From NCBI RefSeq assembly GCF_051414055.1, contig NZ_JBLKNX010000007.1, positions 62,001 through 126,000 on the forward strand: a stretch of 64,000 bases of DNA, in the 5' to 3' direction. Below the pieces are notes generated by a model. It had not been told where the DNA came from. It worked only from the letters and a program-made list of their open reading frames with translations, and ran no database searches. This DNA comes from Halosimplex halobium. GTDB taxonomy: Archaea > Halobacteriota > Halobacteria > Halobacteriales > Haloarculaceae. Each line of letters opens with the position of its first letter. Position 1 is the stretch's first letter. The translations under genes and the position numbers were made by a program. Positions 34,069 through 42,166 of the stretch are shown piece by piece.

Positions 34069-34938
34069 ATGGATCCGCGGGCGACGCTGCTCGCACTGCT
34101 GGTCGGGCTCGTGCAGGGCGTCCTGGAGTGGCTACCGGTCTCCAGCGAGGGCGGCGTCGCGCTCGTCGTCGCGCTGTTGACCGGCGAGTCGGCGTTCGAC
34201 GCGACGCAGTTCGCGCTCTTCCTGCACGCGGGGACGGCCGTCGCCGCGCTGGCCTTCTACCGCGAGGAGGCGGTCGGCGTCCTCGAATCCGTCCCGGCGT
34301 GGCGGCCGCGCGACGCCTTCGGCGCCGACCGCGCCGACCTGACGTTCTACGGGGTCGCGACGCTCGTCTCGGGGGTCGTCGGGCTCTCGATCTACGCCGC
34401 GCTCTCGGAGGCCGCCACGGAGCTGGCGGGCGGCGCGTTCGTCGCCGCCGTCGGCGTCCTGCTCGTCGGCACAGGTCTGATCCAGCGGGCCGCCGACCGC
34501 TGGGGGCTGGGCGAGCGCGAGACGCCCGGCGCCGCCGACGCCGTGCTCGTGGGCGTCTGTCAGGGCCTCGCCCTGCTCCCCGGCGTCTCCCGGTCGGGCA
34601 CCACGGTCAGCGCGCTGCTCCTGCGGGGCCACGAGGGCGAGCGCGCGCTACAGCTGTCCTTCCTCCTCTCGATCCCCGCCTCGCTCGGCGCGGGCCTGCT
34701 CGTCGTCCTCGACGAGGGCGTGCCGACGATCCCCGTCCCGCAGGCGGTGCTGGCGCTCGCCGTGAGCGCCGTCGTCGGCTACCTGACCGTCGGCGCGCTG
34801 GTGGCGCTGGTCCGCCGCGTCGCCTTCTGGGGCGTCTGCGTCGGCTTCGGCGCGCTGGCGGTCGTCGGCGGCGGCCTGCTCGTGCTCGCCGAGCGCGGAT
34901 TGCTCGCCGGCGTCCAGGACTGGCTGCTCGTCGTGTGA
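34069..34938 (+). CDS. uppP: undecaprenyl-diphosphatase (UppP/BacA family)
   Basis: A multi-pass membrane phosphatase that recycles the polyprenyl carrier used in surface glycan building. Both signature motifs are intact: GVLEWLPVSSEGG (about 17-29) and PGVSRSGTT (about 168-176). In archaea the substrate is expected to be a dolichyl-type diphosphate. The 289-residue length and eight or so helices fit. CTTTACT near 34041-34047 may be the TATA box 25 bases before ATG 34069. It fits the glycan locus further downstream. Confidence 0.9.
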   Translation: MDPRATLLALLVGLVQGVLEWLPVSSEGGVALVVALLTGESAFDATQFALFLHAGTAVAALAFYREEAVGVLESVPAWRPRDAFGADRADLTFYGVATLVSGVVGLSIYAALSEAATELAGGAFVAAVGVLLVGTGLIQRAADRWGLGERETPGAADAVLVGVCQGLALLPGVSRSGTTVSALLLRGHEGERALQLSFLLSIPASLGAGLLVVLDEGVPTIPVPQAVLALAVSAVVGYLTVGALVALVRRVAFWGVCVGFGALAVVGGGLLVLAERGLLAGVQDWLLVV

Positions 34939-35057
34939 GTGATCGCCGTTGTGTAGCTGCTCGCCGTCGTGTACGTAGGTGCCGCGCACCCGGTTTCCGT
35001 AGCGGGCGCGCGGGGAGGGCCGAAGCGATGTCTCGGGAGTCGTTCAGTTCGCTCGCG

Positions 35058-35315
35058 TCACTTCGCCGCCGGGCGGCCGCGCTCGGCGCTCAGCCGCTCG
35101 TGGGCGCGTCGGGCCACCGGAACGGTGACCACGTGCCGGAAGCGAACGGCCGCCGCGGCGACGGCGACGCCGACGGCGACCGCGGGCTGGGCGACGGCCG
35201 CAACCATCGCGACCGCCACCGCCATCGCGACCGCGCTGACTGCGACGACCCGGGCGACCGAGTGGGACGCGACGGAAGCCGATACCGCGGCCGAACCGTG
35301 GACAGGTTGGCTCAT
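35058..35315 (-). CDS. small membrane protein cut off from its promoter by the TnpB element
   Basis: An 85-residue Ala/Val-rich protein with two hydrophobic segments (VARVVAVSAVAMAVAVAMVA and PAVAVGVAVAAAAV) and a basic C-terminal tail. Its start codon (35313-35315) touches the left end of the TnpB transposon. A good TATA box in the right orientation occurs just beyond the other end of the transposon, at the distance expected for a leaderless start. That supports the gene as real but now displaced. Function unknown. Confidence 0.55.
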   Translation of the reverse strand: MSQPVHGSAAVSASVASHSVARVVAVSAVAMAVAVAMVAAVAQPAVAVGVAVAAAAVRFRHVVTVPVARRAHERLSAERGRPAAK

Positions 35316-36723
35316 AGAGTAGCAAGGCGGAAACCCACGACTTCACAGGTCGTGGGAGGAAGCCGACGACACCGACACACTCCACGACCGTTGACAGCAG
35401 ATTCCCACACGATTCGGTAAATAATATAAATCTACGCCTCACTATATGAAGTATGGTGGAGGTGCGGCGAACTGTCGTCGTCAAACTGACGGTCGACGAC
35501 AGCGACGCAGCTCTCCTCCAGGAAACCATCGAGGAGTACTTGTGGGCTGCCAACTACGTCGTCGAGGACGCCTGGCAGGACGAGTACAAGCCCACGTCCA
35601 AGCAGCAGCTCCACGAGCGGACGTATACGGACGTACGCGAGCAGACGAGACTCCAGGCCAATCTCGTTCAATCCGCGCGGAACAAGGCTGCCGAGGCAAT
35701 CAAGGGTGTCGTCGCGCGCTGGCAAGCGGGCAAAGACGCCTCACGACCACAGTTCACCACGCCGTCGGTCCGCTACGACAAGCGCAGCGCGACCTTCCAC
35801 GACGACCACGTCTCGCTCTCGACGGTCGATGGCCGCATCGAGGCCGACTACGTTCTGCCGCCCGAGGGCGACAATCCACAAACGGAGTATCTCCGCGACG
35901 ACGACTACGAGATTACAGGCGCGACGCTCCAGTACCGCGAGGCGACGGACACGTTCTTTCTTCACGTCGGCACAAGGGCCGAAGTGGAGTCGGAGATACC
36001 GGACACCGGCGATGCCGAGCACAGCACAGTCCTCGGTGTCGACCTCGGTATCGAACAGCTCGCCGTCACCTCGACTGGCCAGTTCTGGAGCGGTGGCCTC
36101 CTGAACCACCGTCGGCGGGAGTGCGAGCGCGTCCGTGGAAATCTCCAGCAGACTGGGACGGAATCAGCCCATCGAACGCTCGAGCAACTGGGCGATCGGG
36201 AGACACGATGGGTCGAGGACTACTTGCACCGGGTTTCGAAGTCCATCGTCCAGGAAGCACTCGCCCACGACTGCGAGACGATCGTCTTCGAGGAATTGAC
36301 CGACATCCGCGAGCGACTACCTAACGCCAAGCAATTCCACGCCTGGGCGTTCCGTCGGTTGTACGACTACGTCGCCTACAAAGCCGAAGCGGAAGGCATC
36401 GAGACGACGCAAGTCGACCCAGCGTACACGTCCCAACGCTGTTCGAAGTGCGGGACGACACTGGCGGAGAATCGGTCGTCACAGGCGCGGTTCTGTTGCC
36501 AGAAGTGTGGCTACGAGGTCAACGCCGATTACAACGCGGCGAAGAACATCGGCGTTCGGTATCTCCGTGCGGGGCAGAAGTCTCCGCACGGAGGGGCGAC
36601 ACGTCACCTCGCCCTGAAGTCGGGGACGCTGAACGTGAACGGCGAGTATTCGCCTGCCGCCCAGTAGCGGCCAGAACGGGAGTCCACCGACAAGCCCACG
36701 GCCTCAGCCGTGGGTTGGTGACA
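35316..36723 (+). mobile_element. TnpB-only IS200/IS605-type (IS1341-like) element
   Basis: The left end has a subterminal hairpin CCCACGAC (35334-35341) / GTCGTGGG (35349-35356). The right end has CCCACGGC (36695-36702) / GCCGTGGG (36707-36714), extended by flanking CACC/GGTG pairing. Between them is tnpB only; there is no Y1 transposase (tnpA). No target duplication is visible, as expected for this family. Exact end bases are estimated. Confidence 0.75.
35453..36667 (+). CDS. tnpB: RNA-guided nuclease TnpB (IS605 OrfB)
   Basis: A 404-residue TnpB with an N-terminal helix-rich region and a complete RuvC nuclease: RuvC-I Asp in GVDLGIEQLAV (about 194), RuvC-II Glu in IVFEELTDI (about 280), a zinc finger CSKC...CQKC (about 330-350), and RuvC-III Asp in VNADYNAAKNIG (about 358). 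All catalytic residues are intact, so it may still cut DNA guided by its omega RNA. TnpB proteins are the ancestors of Cas12. No frameshift is present, so the element is probably recent or maintained. Confidence 0.93.
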   Translation: MVEVRRTVVVKLTVDDSDAALLQETIEEYLWAANYVVEDAWQDEYKPTSKQQLHERTYTDVREQTRLQANLVQSARNKAAEAIKGVVARWQAGKDASRPQFTTPSVRYDKRSATFHDDHVSLSTVDGRIEADYVLPPEGDNPQTEYLRDDDYEITGATLQYREATDTFFLHVGTRAEVESEIPDTGDAEHSTVLGVDLGIEQLAVTSTGQFWSGGLLNHRRRECERVRGNLQQTGTESAHRTLEQLGDRETRWVEDYLHRVSKSIVQEALAHDCETIVFEELTDIRERLPNAKQFHAWAFRRLYDYVAYKAEAEGIETTQVDPAYTSQRCSKCGTTLAENRSSQARFCCQKCGYEVNADYNAAKNIGVRYLRAGQKSPHGGATRHLALKSGTLNVNGEYSPAAQ

Positions 36724-36745
36724 TCTGATCGAAGGGCCGGGGCCA
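36540..36745 (+). ncRNA. predicted omega RNA with guide from the right flank
   Basis: In TnpB elements the guide RNA overlaps the 3' end of tnpB, includes the right-end hairpin (here 36695-36714) and finishes with 15-20 bases of flanking DNA as guide. That would make roughly 36724-36743 the guide. The boundaries are inferred from the family, not seen. Confidence 0.4.
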
Positions 36746-36750
36746 CCATA

Positions 36751-36760
36751 AGTATAATAC
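36751..36760 (-). promoter_or_regulatory. orphaned TATA box of the small membrane protein gene
   Basis: Read on the minus strand this is GTATTATACT. It lies about 30 bases before the right end of the TnpB element. With the element removed, it would sit about 27-30 bases before the start codon at 35315, the normal distance for a leaderless archaeal gene. Confidence 0.5.
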
Positions 36761-36902
36761 GAAATACATTTCTGTAGGGCGAAATACTGAAACGCAGTCC
36801 GGTAAGAGCTCTGTCACTATCCGGTCGACCGTGCTCGCCGAGCGGCGAGCGACAGGGTGGCGCCCCGGGATATTTGTGCCGCGGAGTCCCGAGTGTCGAA
36901 GT

Positions 36903-37811
36903 ATGGCCGACGGAGGAGACTCCGGAGAACAGAGACCGGGTGCCGACGAGCGCGGGGACGGAATCGTCGAGCGAGTGTCCGCGGAGGGCGCCTTCGAGCT
37001 GCTGGGCAACGAGACGCGCCTCGCCACCGTGCGGGCGCTGTTCGAGGCCGACGACCCGCTGTCGTTCTCGGCGCTGCGGGACGCGGTCGGGGTGCGCGAC
37101 AGCGGGCAGTTCAACTACCACCTCGACAAGCTCCGCGGGTCGTTCGTCCGCGAAACCGACGAGGGGTACGCGCTGACCGCGGCGGGGACCCACGTCGTCG
37201 GGTCGGTCCTCGCCGGCCACTACACGAAGACCGTCGCGGGCGACCCGGTCCCCGTCGACGCCGACTGCCCGTACTGCGAGGGGTCGCTCGCGGCGCTGTT
37301 CGACGAGGAGTACGTCCGTATCGCCTGTTCGGACTGCGACCGGAACGTGATCAGCCTCACCGTCCCGCCGGGGGCGTTCGAGGACCACCCCCGCGAGGAG
37401 TGGCCCGTCGTCGCCGAGCGCTGGACCCGCCGGACGTTCGAGCGCTACCAGCGCGGGTTCTGCGGGGTCTGCCACGGCCCCGTCGACCCGCACCTGGAGC
37501 TGGACCCGCCCGACGTACACGACGTGTACGACGCCGGCGTCCGGTACGCCTGCCGGCGGTGCGGCGACGACATGTTCGCCAACGTCGAGGCCACCGTCCT
37601 CTCGCACCCGGCGGTCGTCGCCTTCTACTACGAGCGGGGGATCGACGTGGCCGAGACCCCGATCTGGGCGTTCGACTGGGCGGTCCAGCCGACGGCCTCG
37701 GTCGTCGCCGAGGACCCGCCGCGGGTCGAGGTTCCGGTCGAACACGAGGGCGACCGCCTCGTGCTCACGCTGGACGAGGCCGCCGACGTGGTCGCGGAGC
37801 GCCGCGCGTGA
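36903..37811 (+). CDS. ArsR-type winged-helix regulator with zinc-binding sensor domain
   Basis: The N-terminal half (about 20-95) is a winged helix: AFELLGNETRLATVRALFEA, then FSALRDAVGVRDSGQFNYHL, and a wing ending GYALTAAG. The C-terminal half has several Cys pairs (CPYC...CSDC and CGVC...CRRCG), so two zinc ribbons are likely. It belongs to a large haloarchaeal family of one-component regulators. The target is unknown. It sits downstream of the TnpB element and upstream of cheF1. Confidence 0.8.
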   Translation: MADGGDSGEQRPGADERGDGIVERVSAEGAFELLGNETRLATVRALFEADDPLSFSALRDAVGVRDSGQFNYHLDKLRGSFVRETDEGYALTAAGTHVVGSVLAGHYTKTVAGDPVPVDADCPYCEGSLAALFDEEYVRIACSDCDRNVISLTVPPGAFEDHPREEWPVVAERWTRRTFERYQRGFCGVCHGPVDPHLELDPPDVHDVYDAGVRYACRRCGDDMFANVEATVLSHPAVVAFYYERGIDVAETPIWAFDWAVQPTASVVAEDPPRVEVPVEHEGDRLVLTLDEAADVVAERRA

Positions 37812-37857
37812 CCGCGGTGCGTGTCGCGGTCGTACAGTGCGAGATTGCCCAGACGAA

Positions 37858-37865
37858 TTTATATA
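37858..37865 (+). promoter_or_regulatory. strong TATA box of cheF1
   Basis: TTTATATA lies 35 bases before the cheF1 ATG (37897). Transcription is expected near 37887. It closely resembles the thermosome box. Confidence 0.65.
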
Positions 37866-37896
37866 GGTCGCGCCGTCATCCTTCGATAGCTGCGAC

Positions 37897-38766
37897 ATGA
37901 GCGGGGACGAAGCCAAACTCGTGGACGCCTCGGGCGACTACGCGTTCGTCGTCAGGGACGGCGAACCGGTCGACCAGCCGCGCTGGCGCTCCTCGCGCGT
38001 CGTCCTCACCAGCGAGCGGATCGTCCTCGCCGACGCCGACGGCAACCAGTCGTTCCCCCACGGCGCCGTCGAACTCGTCGACGACCCCGACGGCGTGGTC
38101 CCCGAAGGGTTCCCCGCCGACGGCGCTACCGCGCTCCGGGCCGGCAACCACACCCTCCTCGTCGACGCTCCCGAGGTCGACGCCTTCGACCGGGAGTACT
38201 GCCGCGCGGCGCTGGACGCGGAGGTCATCCTCGTCAAACACCCCGCAGTCGTCGGCGGCGTCGTCCAGGACACCGAGTGGTCGAAGGCCCGCTTTCGCTT
38301 CGCCGACGACACCGTCAAGCTCGCGCTCCCCGGCGGCCGGAGCACGTCTTTCCCCGTCGAGGACGTGGGCACCGTCGAGACGGCCACCCAGGAGGTCATG
38401 GGCAGCCGGCGGCAGGTCGTCCGGCTCGAACACACCGACGAGGAGGACCGCAGCGTCGAGACGCACTTCTCGGGCACCGACGCCCACTGCCGCGCGCTCG
38501 CTCACCTCTTCGAGGCCGTCGTCTCCGAGCGGGGCAGCGAGGAGCACGAGCTCACGGAGACCGAACGCCAGGTGCTGATGGCGCTGTACTCGGGCGTCTC
38601 CCCCTTCGAGATGAGCGACTTCGTCGGCATCAGCGTCGAGGAGGTCGAGGAGATCTACGGGAAGTTGCTGGAGATGGACGCCGTCGACGAGGTCCGCACC
38701 CGCACCGAAGTGTCGCTCAACGCCCACGGGCGGAATCTGGCGAGCGAAGCGATGAGCGAGCAGTAG
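37897..38766 (+). CDS. cheF: taxis protein CheF (first copy)
   Basis: CheF proteins (CheF-arch, DUF439) link the chemotaxis system (CheY, CheD, CheC) to the archaellum switch in haloarchaea. This 289-residue copy shows the family's N-terminal domain (WRSSRVVLTSERIVLAD), the central VVGGVVQDTEWSKARFRF and the C-terminal winged-helix region LTETERQVLMALYSGVSPFE with the final HGRNLASEAMSEQ. No che or archaellum genes are in the window. Immediately downstream lies a convergent cassette, then a degraded second copy of this gene's 3' end. Confidence 0.88.
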   Translation: MSGDEAKLVDASGDYAFVVRDGEPVDQPRWRSSRVVLTSERIVLADADGNQSFPHGAVELVDDPDGVVPEGFPADGATALRAGNHTLLVDAPEVDAFDREYCRAALDAEVILVKHPAVVGGVVQDTEWSKARFRFADDTVKLALPGGRSTSFPVEDVGTVETATQEVMGSRRQVVRLEHTDEEDRSVETHFSGTDAHCRALAHLFEAVVSERGSEEHELTETERQVLMALYSGVSPFEMSDFVGISVEEVEEIYGKLLEMDAVDEVRTRTEVSLNAHGRNLASEAMSEQ

Positions 38767-38768
38767 CG

Positions 38769-38870
38769 CTACTCCCCCGAGAGATACTCGTGGACGGCTT
38801 CGACGAATTCGACGTACCGTTCGAGACTGTTCTGGACGGCATCGAACACGATTTCGTCTGTATTGCCCAT
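38769..38870 (-). CDS. 33-residue small protein after the MNT-type gene, truncated toxin?
   Basis: Reads MGNTDEIVFDAVQNSLERYV then EFVEAVHEYLSGE and stops two bases from the cheF1 stop codon. A purine-rich GGGGAGAAG directly before its ATG looks like a Shine-Dalgarno, and it lies 12 bases after the nucleotidyltransferase stop. MNT proteins are normally paired with a HEPN toxin of about 110-140 residues, so this could be a truncated toxin cut at the cheF boundary, or an independent small helix protein. Confidence 0.5.
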   Translation of the reverse strand: MGNTDEIVFDAVQNSLERYVEFVEAVHEYLSGE

Positions 38871-38882
38871 CTTCTCCCCTGT

Positions 38883-39338
38883 TCAGGCATTTCCCGAGTC
38901 TACCTCGCCGTCGTTCCGAAGCCGCTCAACGGCCGCTGCTACCCGGTCTTTCGCCGCTTCCGTCGAGAGTTCTTCCCCGGCGAATTCCGCTTTCAGTTCG
39001 GCTCGTTGGTCCTCCGACCCGCGGATCGTCACTCCGTGTTCGAAGACGGTCTCGGCGAAGGATTCGGGCATGGTCCGAACGTCCACGATATCGATGTCGT
39101 AGGAGATCGCGTCCCCGACCGCCGAGCGGAGGCGGAGATACGCGTCGCTGTATCCCTCGTCTTCGGGACCGAGCGCCTCGAACGACACTGCCAGATCGAG
39201 GTCGCTGTCGGTATGTACGTCATCCTTCGCGAGGGACCCGAAGACCATCGCGAACGAAACCCCGTGTTCGGAGAGGATCTCGCGCACTCGGGTCAGTTCC
39301 GCCTCGTCGAGGGGAAGACGGCGCTCGGCGGAGGTCAT
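38883..39338 (-). CDS. MNT-type nucleotidyltransferase (antitoxin-like)
   Basis: The minimal nucleotidyltransferase fold is clear: FAMVFGSLAKDDVHTDSDLD (about 29-48) is the G-S-x10-D-x-D motif, and DIDIVDVRTM gives the third Asp. Family members paired with HEPN toxins AMPylate and silence them. The C-terminus (about 105-151) is helical, with an Ala/Glu-rich pattern. A TATA-like box at 39363-39370 lies 28 bases before the ATG. It faces cheF1 convergently. Confidence 0.85.
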   Translation of the reverse strand: MTSAERRLPLDEAELTRVREILSEHGVSFAMVFGSLAKDDVHTDSDLDLAVSFEALGPEDEGYSDAYLRLRSAVGDAISYDIDIVDVRTMPESFAETVFEHGVTIRGSEDQRAELKAEFAGEELSTEAAKDRVAAAVERLRNDGEVDSGNA

Positions 39339-39417
39339 TGCTTCTAGTTCGATCCCACCGACGTATTAGTGTTGGTGCCGGCGTCGACGGGTTTGTCCAG
39401 GCCTCTGTCTCCGGATG

Positions 39418-39502
39418 CACCGACGAGGTCCGCACCCACACCGAGGTGTCGTTCGACGCCCACGGACGGTACTTGACGAGCAAAACTACAAGCGACAGGT
39501 GT
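39418..39502 (+). pseudogene. relic copy of the cheF1 3' end
   Basis: Translation reads TDEVRTHTEVSFDAHGRYLT followed by SKTTSD, matching the intact cheF1 end VDEVRTRTEVSLNAHGRNLA. By hand count about 60 of 74 bases agree with 38687-38760. The similarity begins abruptly and has no upstream part, so it is a 3' fragment. It is separated from the intact gene by the MNT cassette. The stop codon is gone through a small indel. Confidence 0.7.
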
Positions 39503-39542
39503 TTCGACCACAGAAGCGCCCTCTTCCCGCTGGTCTGCTCCG

Positions 39543-40628
39543 TTACTCGTCGTCGACGCTCACGCACGTCCCGGCCTCGGCCGACCGATAGATGGCGTCC
39601 ATGACGCGCTGGACGGTCAGCGCCTCCTCGACCGTACTGTCGGCCGGGGGCTCTCCCTCGGCGACGGCCTCCAAGAACCGTTTGTCGTTGCCTTCCCAGC
39701 CGGTGTGGTCGAGCGACCCGTCGGCCAGCTCGGCCTCCATCACGTGGTCGGTGCCCTGGCGACCGGACTCGATCAGGTGCAACTCCTCGCCGCCGAGGTC
39801 GAGGCGCGCCCCGGCGTCGGTCCCGCGGACGAGGAACTCCTGGGACTCGGTCTGGTTGGCCGCCCAGGCGACCTCCAGGGAGACCGTGCGGTCGTCGGCA
39901 CAGCGGATCATCGCCGTCGCCGAGTCCTCCACGTCGAAGACGGCCTCCTCGGTCTCGTCGTACCAGTCGCCGGGGTCGGCGTAGTCCTCCCGGTTGCCGA
40001 ACTCGGTGCGGGTGACGGCGAACACCTCCTCGACGGGCGGGAAATCCAGCAGGTACAGCGCGAAGTCGATGGCGTGGACGCCGATGTCGACGACCGCGCC
40101 GCCGCCGGACAGCTCCTCGTTGGTGAACCACGAGCCGACGCCGGGGATGCCCCGCGAGCGGACGTAGTCGGCCTGGACGTGGGTCACGTCGCCGAACCGG
40201 CCGTCGGCGCGGTAGCCGGTTAACACTTCCGCCGCGGTCGAGACCCGGTTGTGGAAGTTGACCATGCAGAAGCCCTCGGCCTCGCGGGCGGCCGCGGCGA
40301 TGCGTTCGGCCGCGTCGAGGGTATCCGCCAGCGGCTTCTCGCAGAGCACGTCGTAGCCCCGTTCGAGCGCGCCGACGACCGACTCCTCGTGGAAGGCGTT
40401 GGGCGTCGAGACGACGACCGCGTCCAGGTCCTCGCGCTCGTACATCTCGTCGGCGTCCTCGTAGGTCGTCGCGCCGAACGACCGGGCGAACTCGTCGCGG
40501 CTGTCGGCCACCACGTCCGTCCCCGCGACGACCTCGTGGCCGAACTCCACGGCGTTGTTCGCGTGTGTCTGGCCCATGAAGCCGAGTCCGACGACGCCGA
40601 GGCGCACCGTCTGCTGTCCGTCTGTCAT
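39543..40628 (-). CDS. Gfo/Idh/MocA-family oxidoreductase
   Basis: A 361-residue NAD(P)-dependent sugar or inositol-type dehydrogenase. The Rossmann motif GVVGLGFMGQTHANN (about 11-25) and the family's catalytic block CEKPLADTLD (about 95-104, EKP motif) are present, then a beta-sheet domain with WAANQTESQEF. Substrate not assignable. It lies between the relic of cheF1 and the second cheF, transcribed away from the latter. Confidence 0.88.
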   Translation of the reverse strand: MTDGQQTVRLGVVGLGFMGQTHANNAVEFGHEVVAGTDVVADSRDEFARSFGATTYEDADEMYEREDLDAVVVSTPNAFHEESVVGALERGYDVLCEKPLADTLDAAERIAAAAREAEGFCMVNFHNRVSTAAEVLTGYRADGRFGDVTHVQADYVRSRGIPGVGSWFTNEELSGGGAVVDIGVHAIDFALYLLDFPPVEEVFAVTRTEFGNREDYADPGDWYDETEEAVFDVEDSATAMIRCADDRTVSLEVAWAANQTESQEFLVRGTDAGARLDLGGEELHLIESGRQGTDHVMEAELADGSLDHTGWEGNDKRFLEAVAEGEPPADSTVEEALTVQRVMDAIYRSAEAGTCVSVDDE

Positions 40629-40840
40629 GGCTGTGATCCCGTCTGGACCGCGGATGAGCCTTTGGGCCGCGGCGGCCTGGTCCGGCTGTCGGTCTCCGGG
40701 TGAGTCGGCGCCGATTCCTCCGCGTCGTCGGGAGCCGTTGGCGGGTTCGGACCCCGGCCGAGGCGACCGATTTCGGGAGGCGATAATCGGCCCGCAACGC
40801 CTATTGCGGGCGACCGGGAAAGCCCGACAATCGCGGTCCC
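40629..40840. other. 212-bp divergent promoter region, Gfo/Idh and second cheF
   Basis: No ORF of its own. No clear TATA box stands out for either gene; the AT content is low. I see no strong repeats. Confidence 0.4.
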
Positions 40841-41701
40841 ATGAGCAACTCGGAGAAGAAGGTGACGGACATGCAGGGCCGGTACATGCAGGCCGTCGCC
40901 GACGGGCGCCAGCGCGACGACGCCGACTGGCAGTCCTGTCGGATCGTCCTGACCACCGAGCGGCTGGTGCTCGTCGCCGAGGAGAAGCTGACCGTCCCGC
41001 TCGCGGAGATCGACGAGATCGGCGAGCGCTACGACGTGAACCAGCGCGCCGCGGGCGTCGCCAGCTACCTCGGCCTCCACGTCGGCGACGACGTGGTGCT
41101 GGTCTCGGGCGCCGAACACGACGAGTTCGAGACCGACTTCTACCACGCCTGCCTCAACGGCGAAGTGCTCTTCGTCGACCACCCGGCTGTCGAGGGCGGC
41201 GTCGTCCAGGGCACCGACTGGACGAAGGCCCGCATCCGCATCACCGACGACGACATCCGGCTGGCGCTGGCCGACGGCGAGCGGGTCGTCATCGAGCGCG
41301 ACGACATCGGCGAGGTCGAGGAGGACGAGCGCCAGGCCGCCGGGGACGAGCGCCGCGTCATCGAGGTCGAACACAGCCAGGGGGAGATCAGCGTCGAGAC
41401 GCACGTCACCGGCGACGAGTACGACCTCTCCGTCCTCTCGCAGGTCCTGGAGGAGGGCGTCGAGCGCAACCGGGCGGATCTGGACCTCGGCCCCGTCGAG
41501 AAACAGGTCGTCATGGCGCTGCACTCGGGCGTCTCGCCGTTCGAGATCCCCGAGTTCGTCGACGCCGAAGTCGAGGAGATCGAGGCCATCTACGACCGGC
41601 TGATCGAACTCGACGTGATCGAGGTGGTCCGAGAGCGCACCGAGGTGGCGATGACCGCCCGCGGGCGCTCGGTCGCCGGCGAACGGATGGGCGAGCAGTG
41701 A
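40841..41701 (+). CDS. cheF: taxis protein CheF (second copy)
   Basis: A 286-residue paralog of the first CheF. Parallel segments include WQSCRIVLTTERLVLVA, VEGGVVQGTDWTKARIRI, the helix-turn-helix-like VEKQVVMALHSGVSPFEIPE and the final TARGRSVAGERMGEQ. Haloarchaea often have two CheF proteins with different weights in taxis. Here the two genes are 2 kb apart, separated by unrelated genes. Just after its stop comes a convergent toxin-antitoxin-like cassette, then a near-perfect second copy of its last 52 bases. Confidence 0.88.
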   Translation: MSNSEKKVTDMQGRYMQAVADGRQRDDADWQSCRIVLTTERLVLVAEEKLTVPLAEIDEIGERYDVNQRAAGVASYLGLHVGDDVVLVSGAEHDEFETDFYHACLNGEVLFVDHPAVEGGVVQGTDWTKARIRITDDDIRLALADGERVVIERDDIGEVEEDERQAAGDERRVIEVEHSQGEISVETHVTGDEYDLSVLSQVLEEGVERNRADLDLGPVEKQVVMALHSGVSPFEIPEFVDAEVEEIEAIYDRLIELDVIEVVRERTEVAMTARGRSVAGERMGEQ

Positions 41702-41732
41702 GCGGTGCCGGGGGAATCGGGGAGATGGTCGC

Positions 41733-42143
41733 TCACGCTGCCGCGGGGTCGGGTCGTTCGTCGTCGACGAGATCGATATCGATCTCGAGTCCGTCGTAAG
41801 GGAACCGGGGCTGCTTGGCGGTCCCCGGTCCGGCGTCTGCCCACTCGACGACGCCGAGTTCGACCAGTTCACTTAACTGCCGATGAACGGTCTTGTAATC
41901 GCGCTCGACCAACTCGGAGGCGGCTCTGATACTCTCCGGGTCGTGGGCTGCGATGGCCTCCAGTAGCTCGATACGCTGGGCGCTCAACAGGTCGAACAGT
42001 TCGCCGTACGACTCGAACCGCAGTTCGGGTTGCACGTCGTCGAGGTCTTCGGGATCGGCGCCCGACTCGATGGCTTCGAGGCGGTCGCGCGTTCGTTCGG
42101 CCAGTTCGTCCATGGTCCCGACCGTGATCTTGAGTTTCGTCAT
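41733..42143 (-). CDS. HVO_A0114-type DNA-binding protein (probable antitoxin)
   Basis: A 136-residue winged helix-turn-helix protein: LLSAQRIELLEAIAAHDPES, then IRAASELVERDYKTVHRQLS and the wing LVELGVVEWADAG. It resembles the HVO_A0114 family of haloarchaeal DNA-binding proteins, which are often found next to TumE-type toxins. The C-terminus is acidic (DIDLVDDERPDPAAA). It follows the TumE-like gene by 23 bases with a GGAGAG ribosome site and is convergent with cheF. Confidence 0.82.
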   Translation of the reverse strand: MTKLKITVGTMDELAERTRDRLEAIESGADPEDLDDVQPELRFESYGELFDLLSAQRIELLEAIAAHDPESIRAASELVERDYKTVHRQLSELVELGVVEWADAGPGTAKQPRFPYDGLEIDIDLVDDERPDPAAA

Positions 42144-42166
42144 GGTTCTCTCCGTTCGATGGCACC

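Noticed and set aside
39338..39604. An 88-codon ORF over the cheF1 relic
   Set aside because: Only the segment 39418-39502 is protein-like and it matches the cheF1 end; the rest is Arg-rich and runs antisense into the Gfo/Idh gene.
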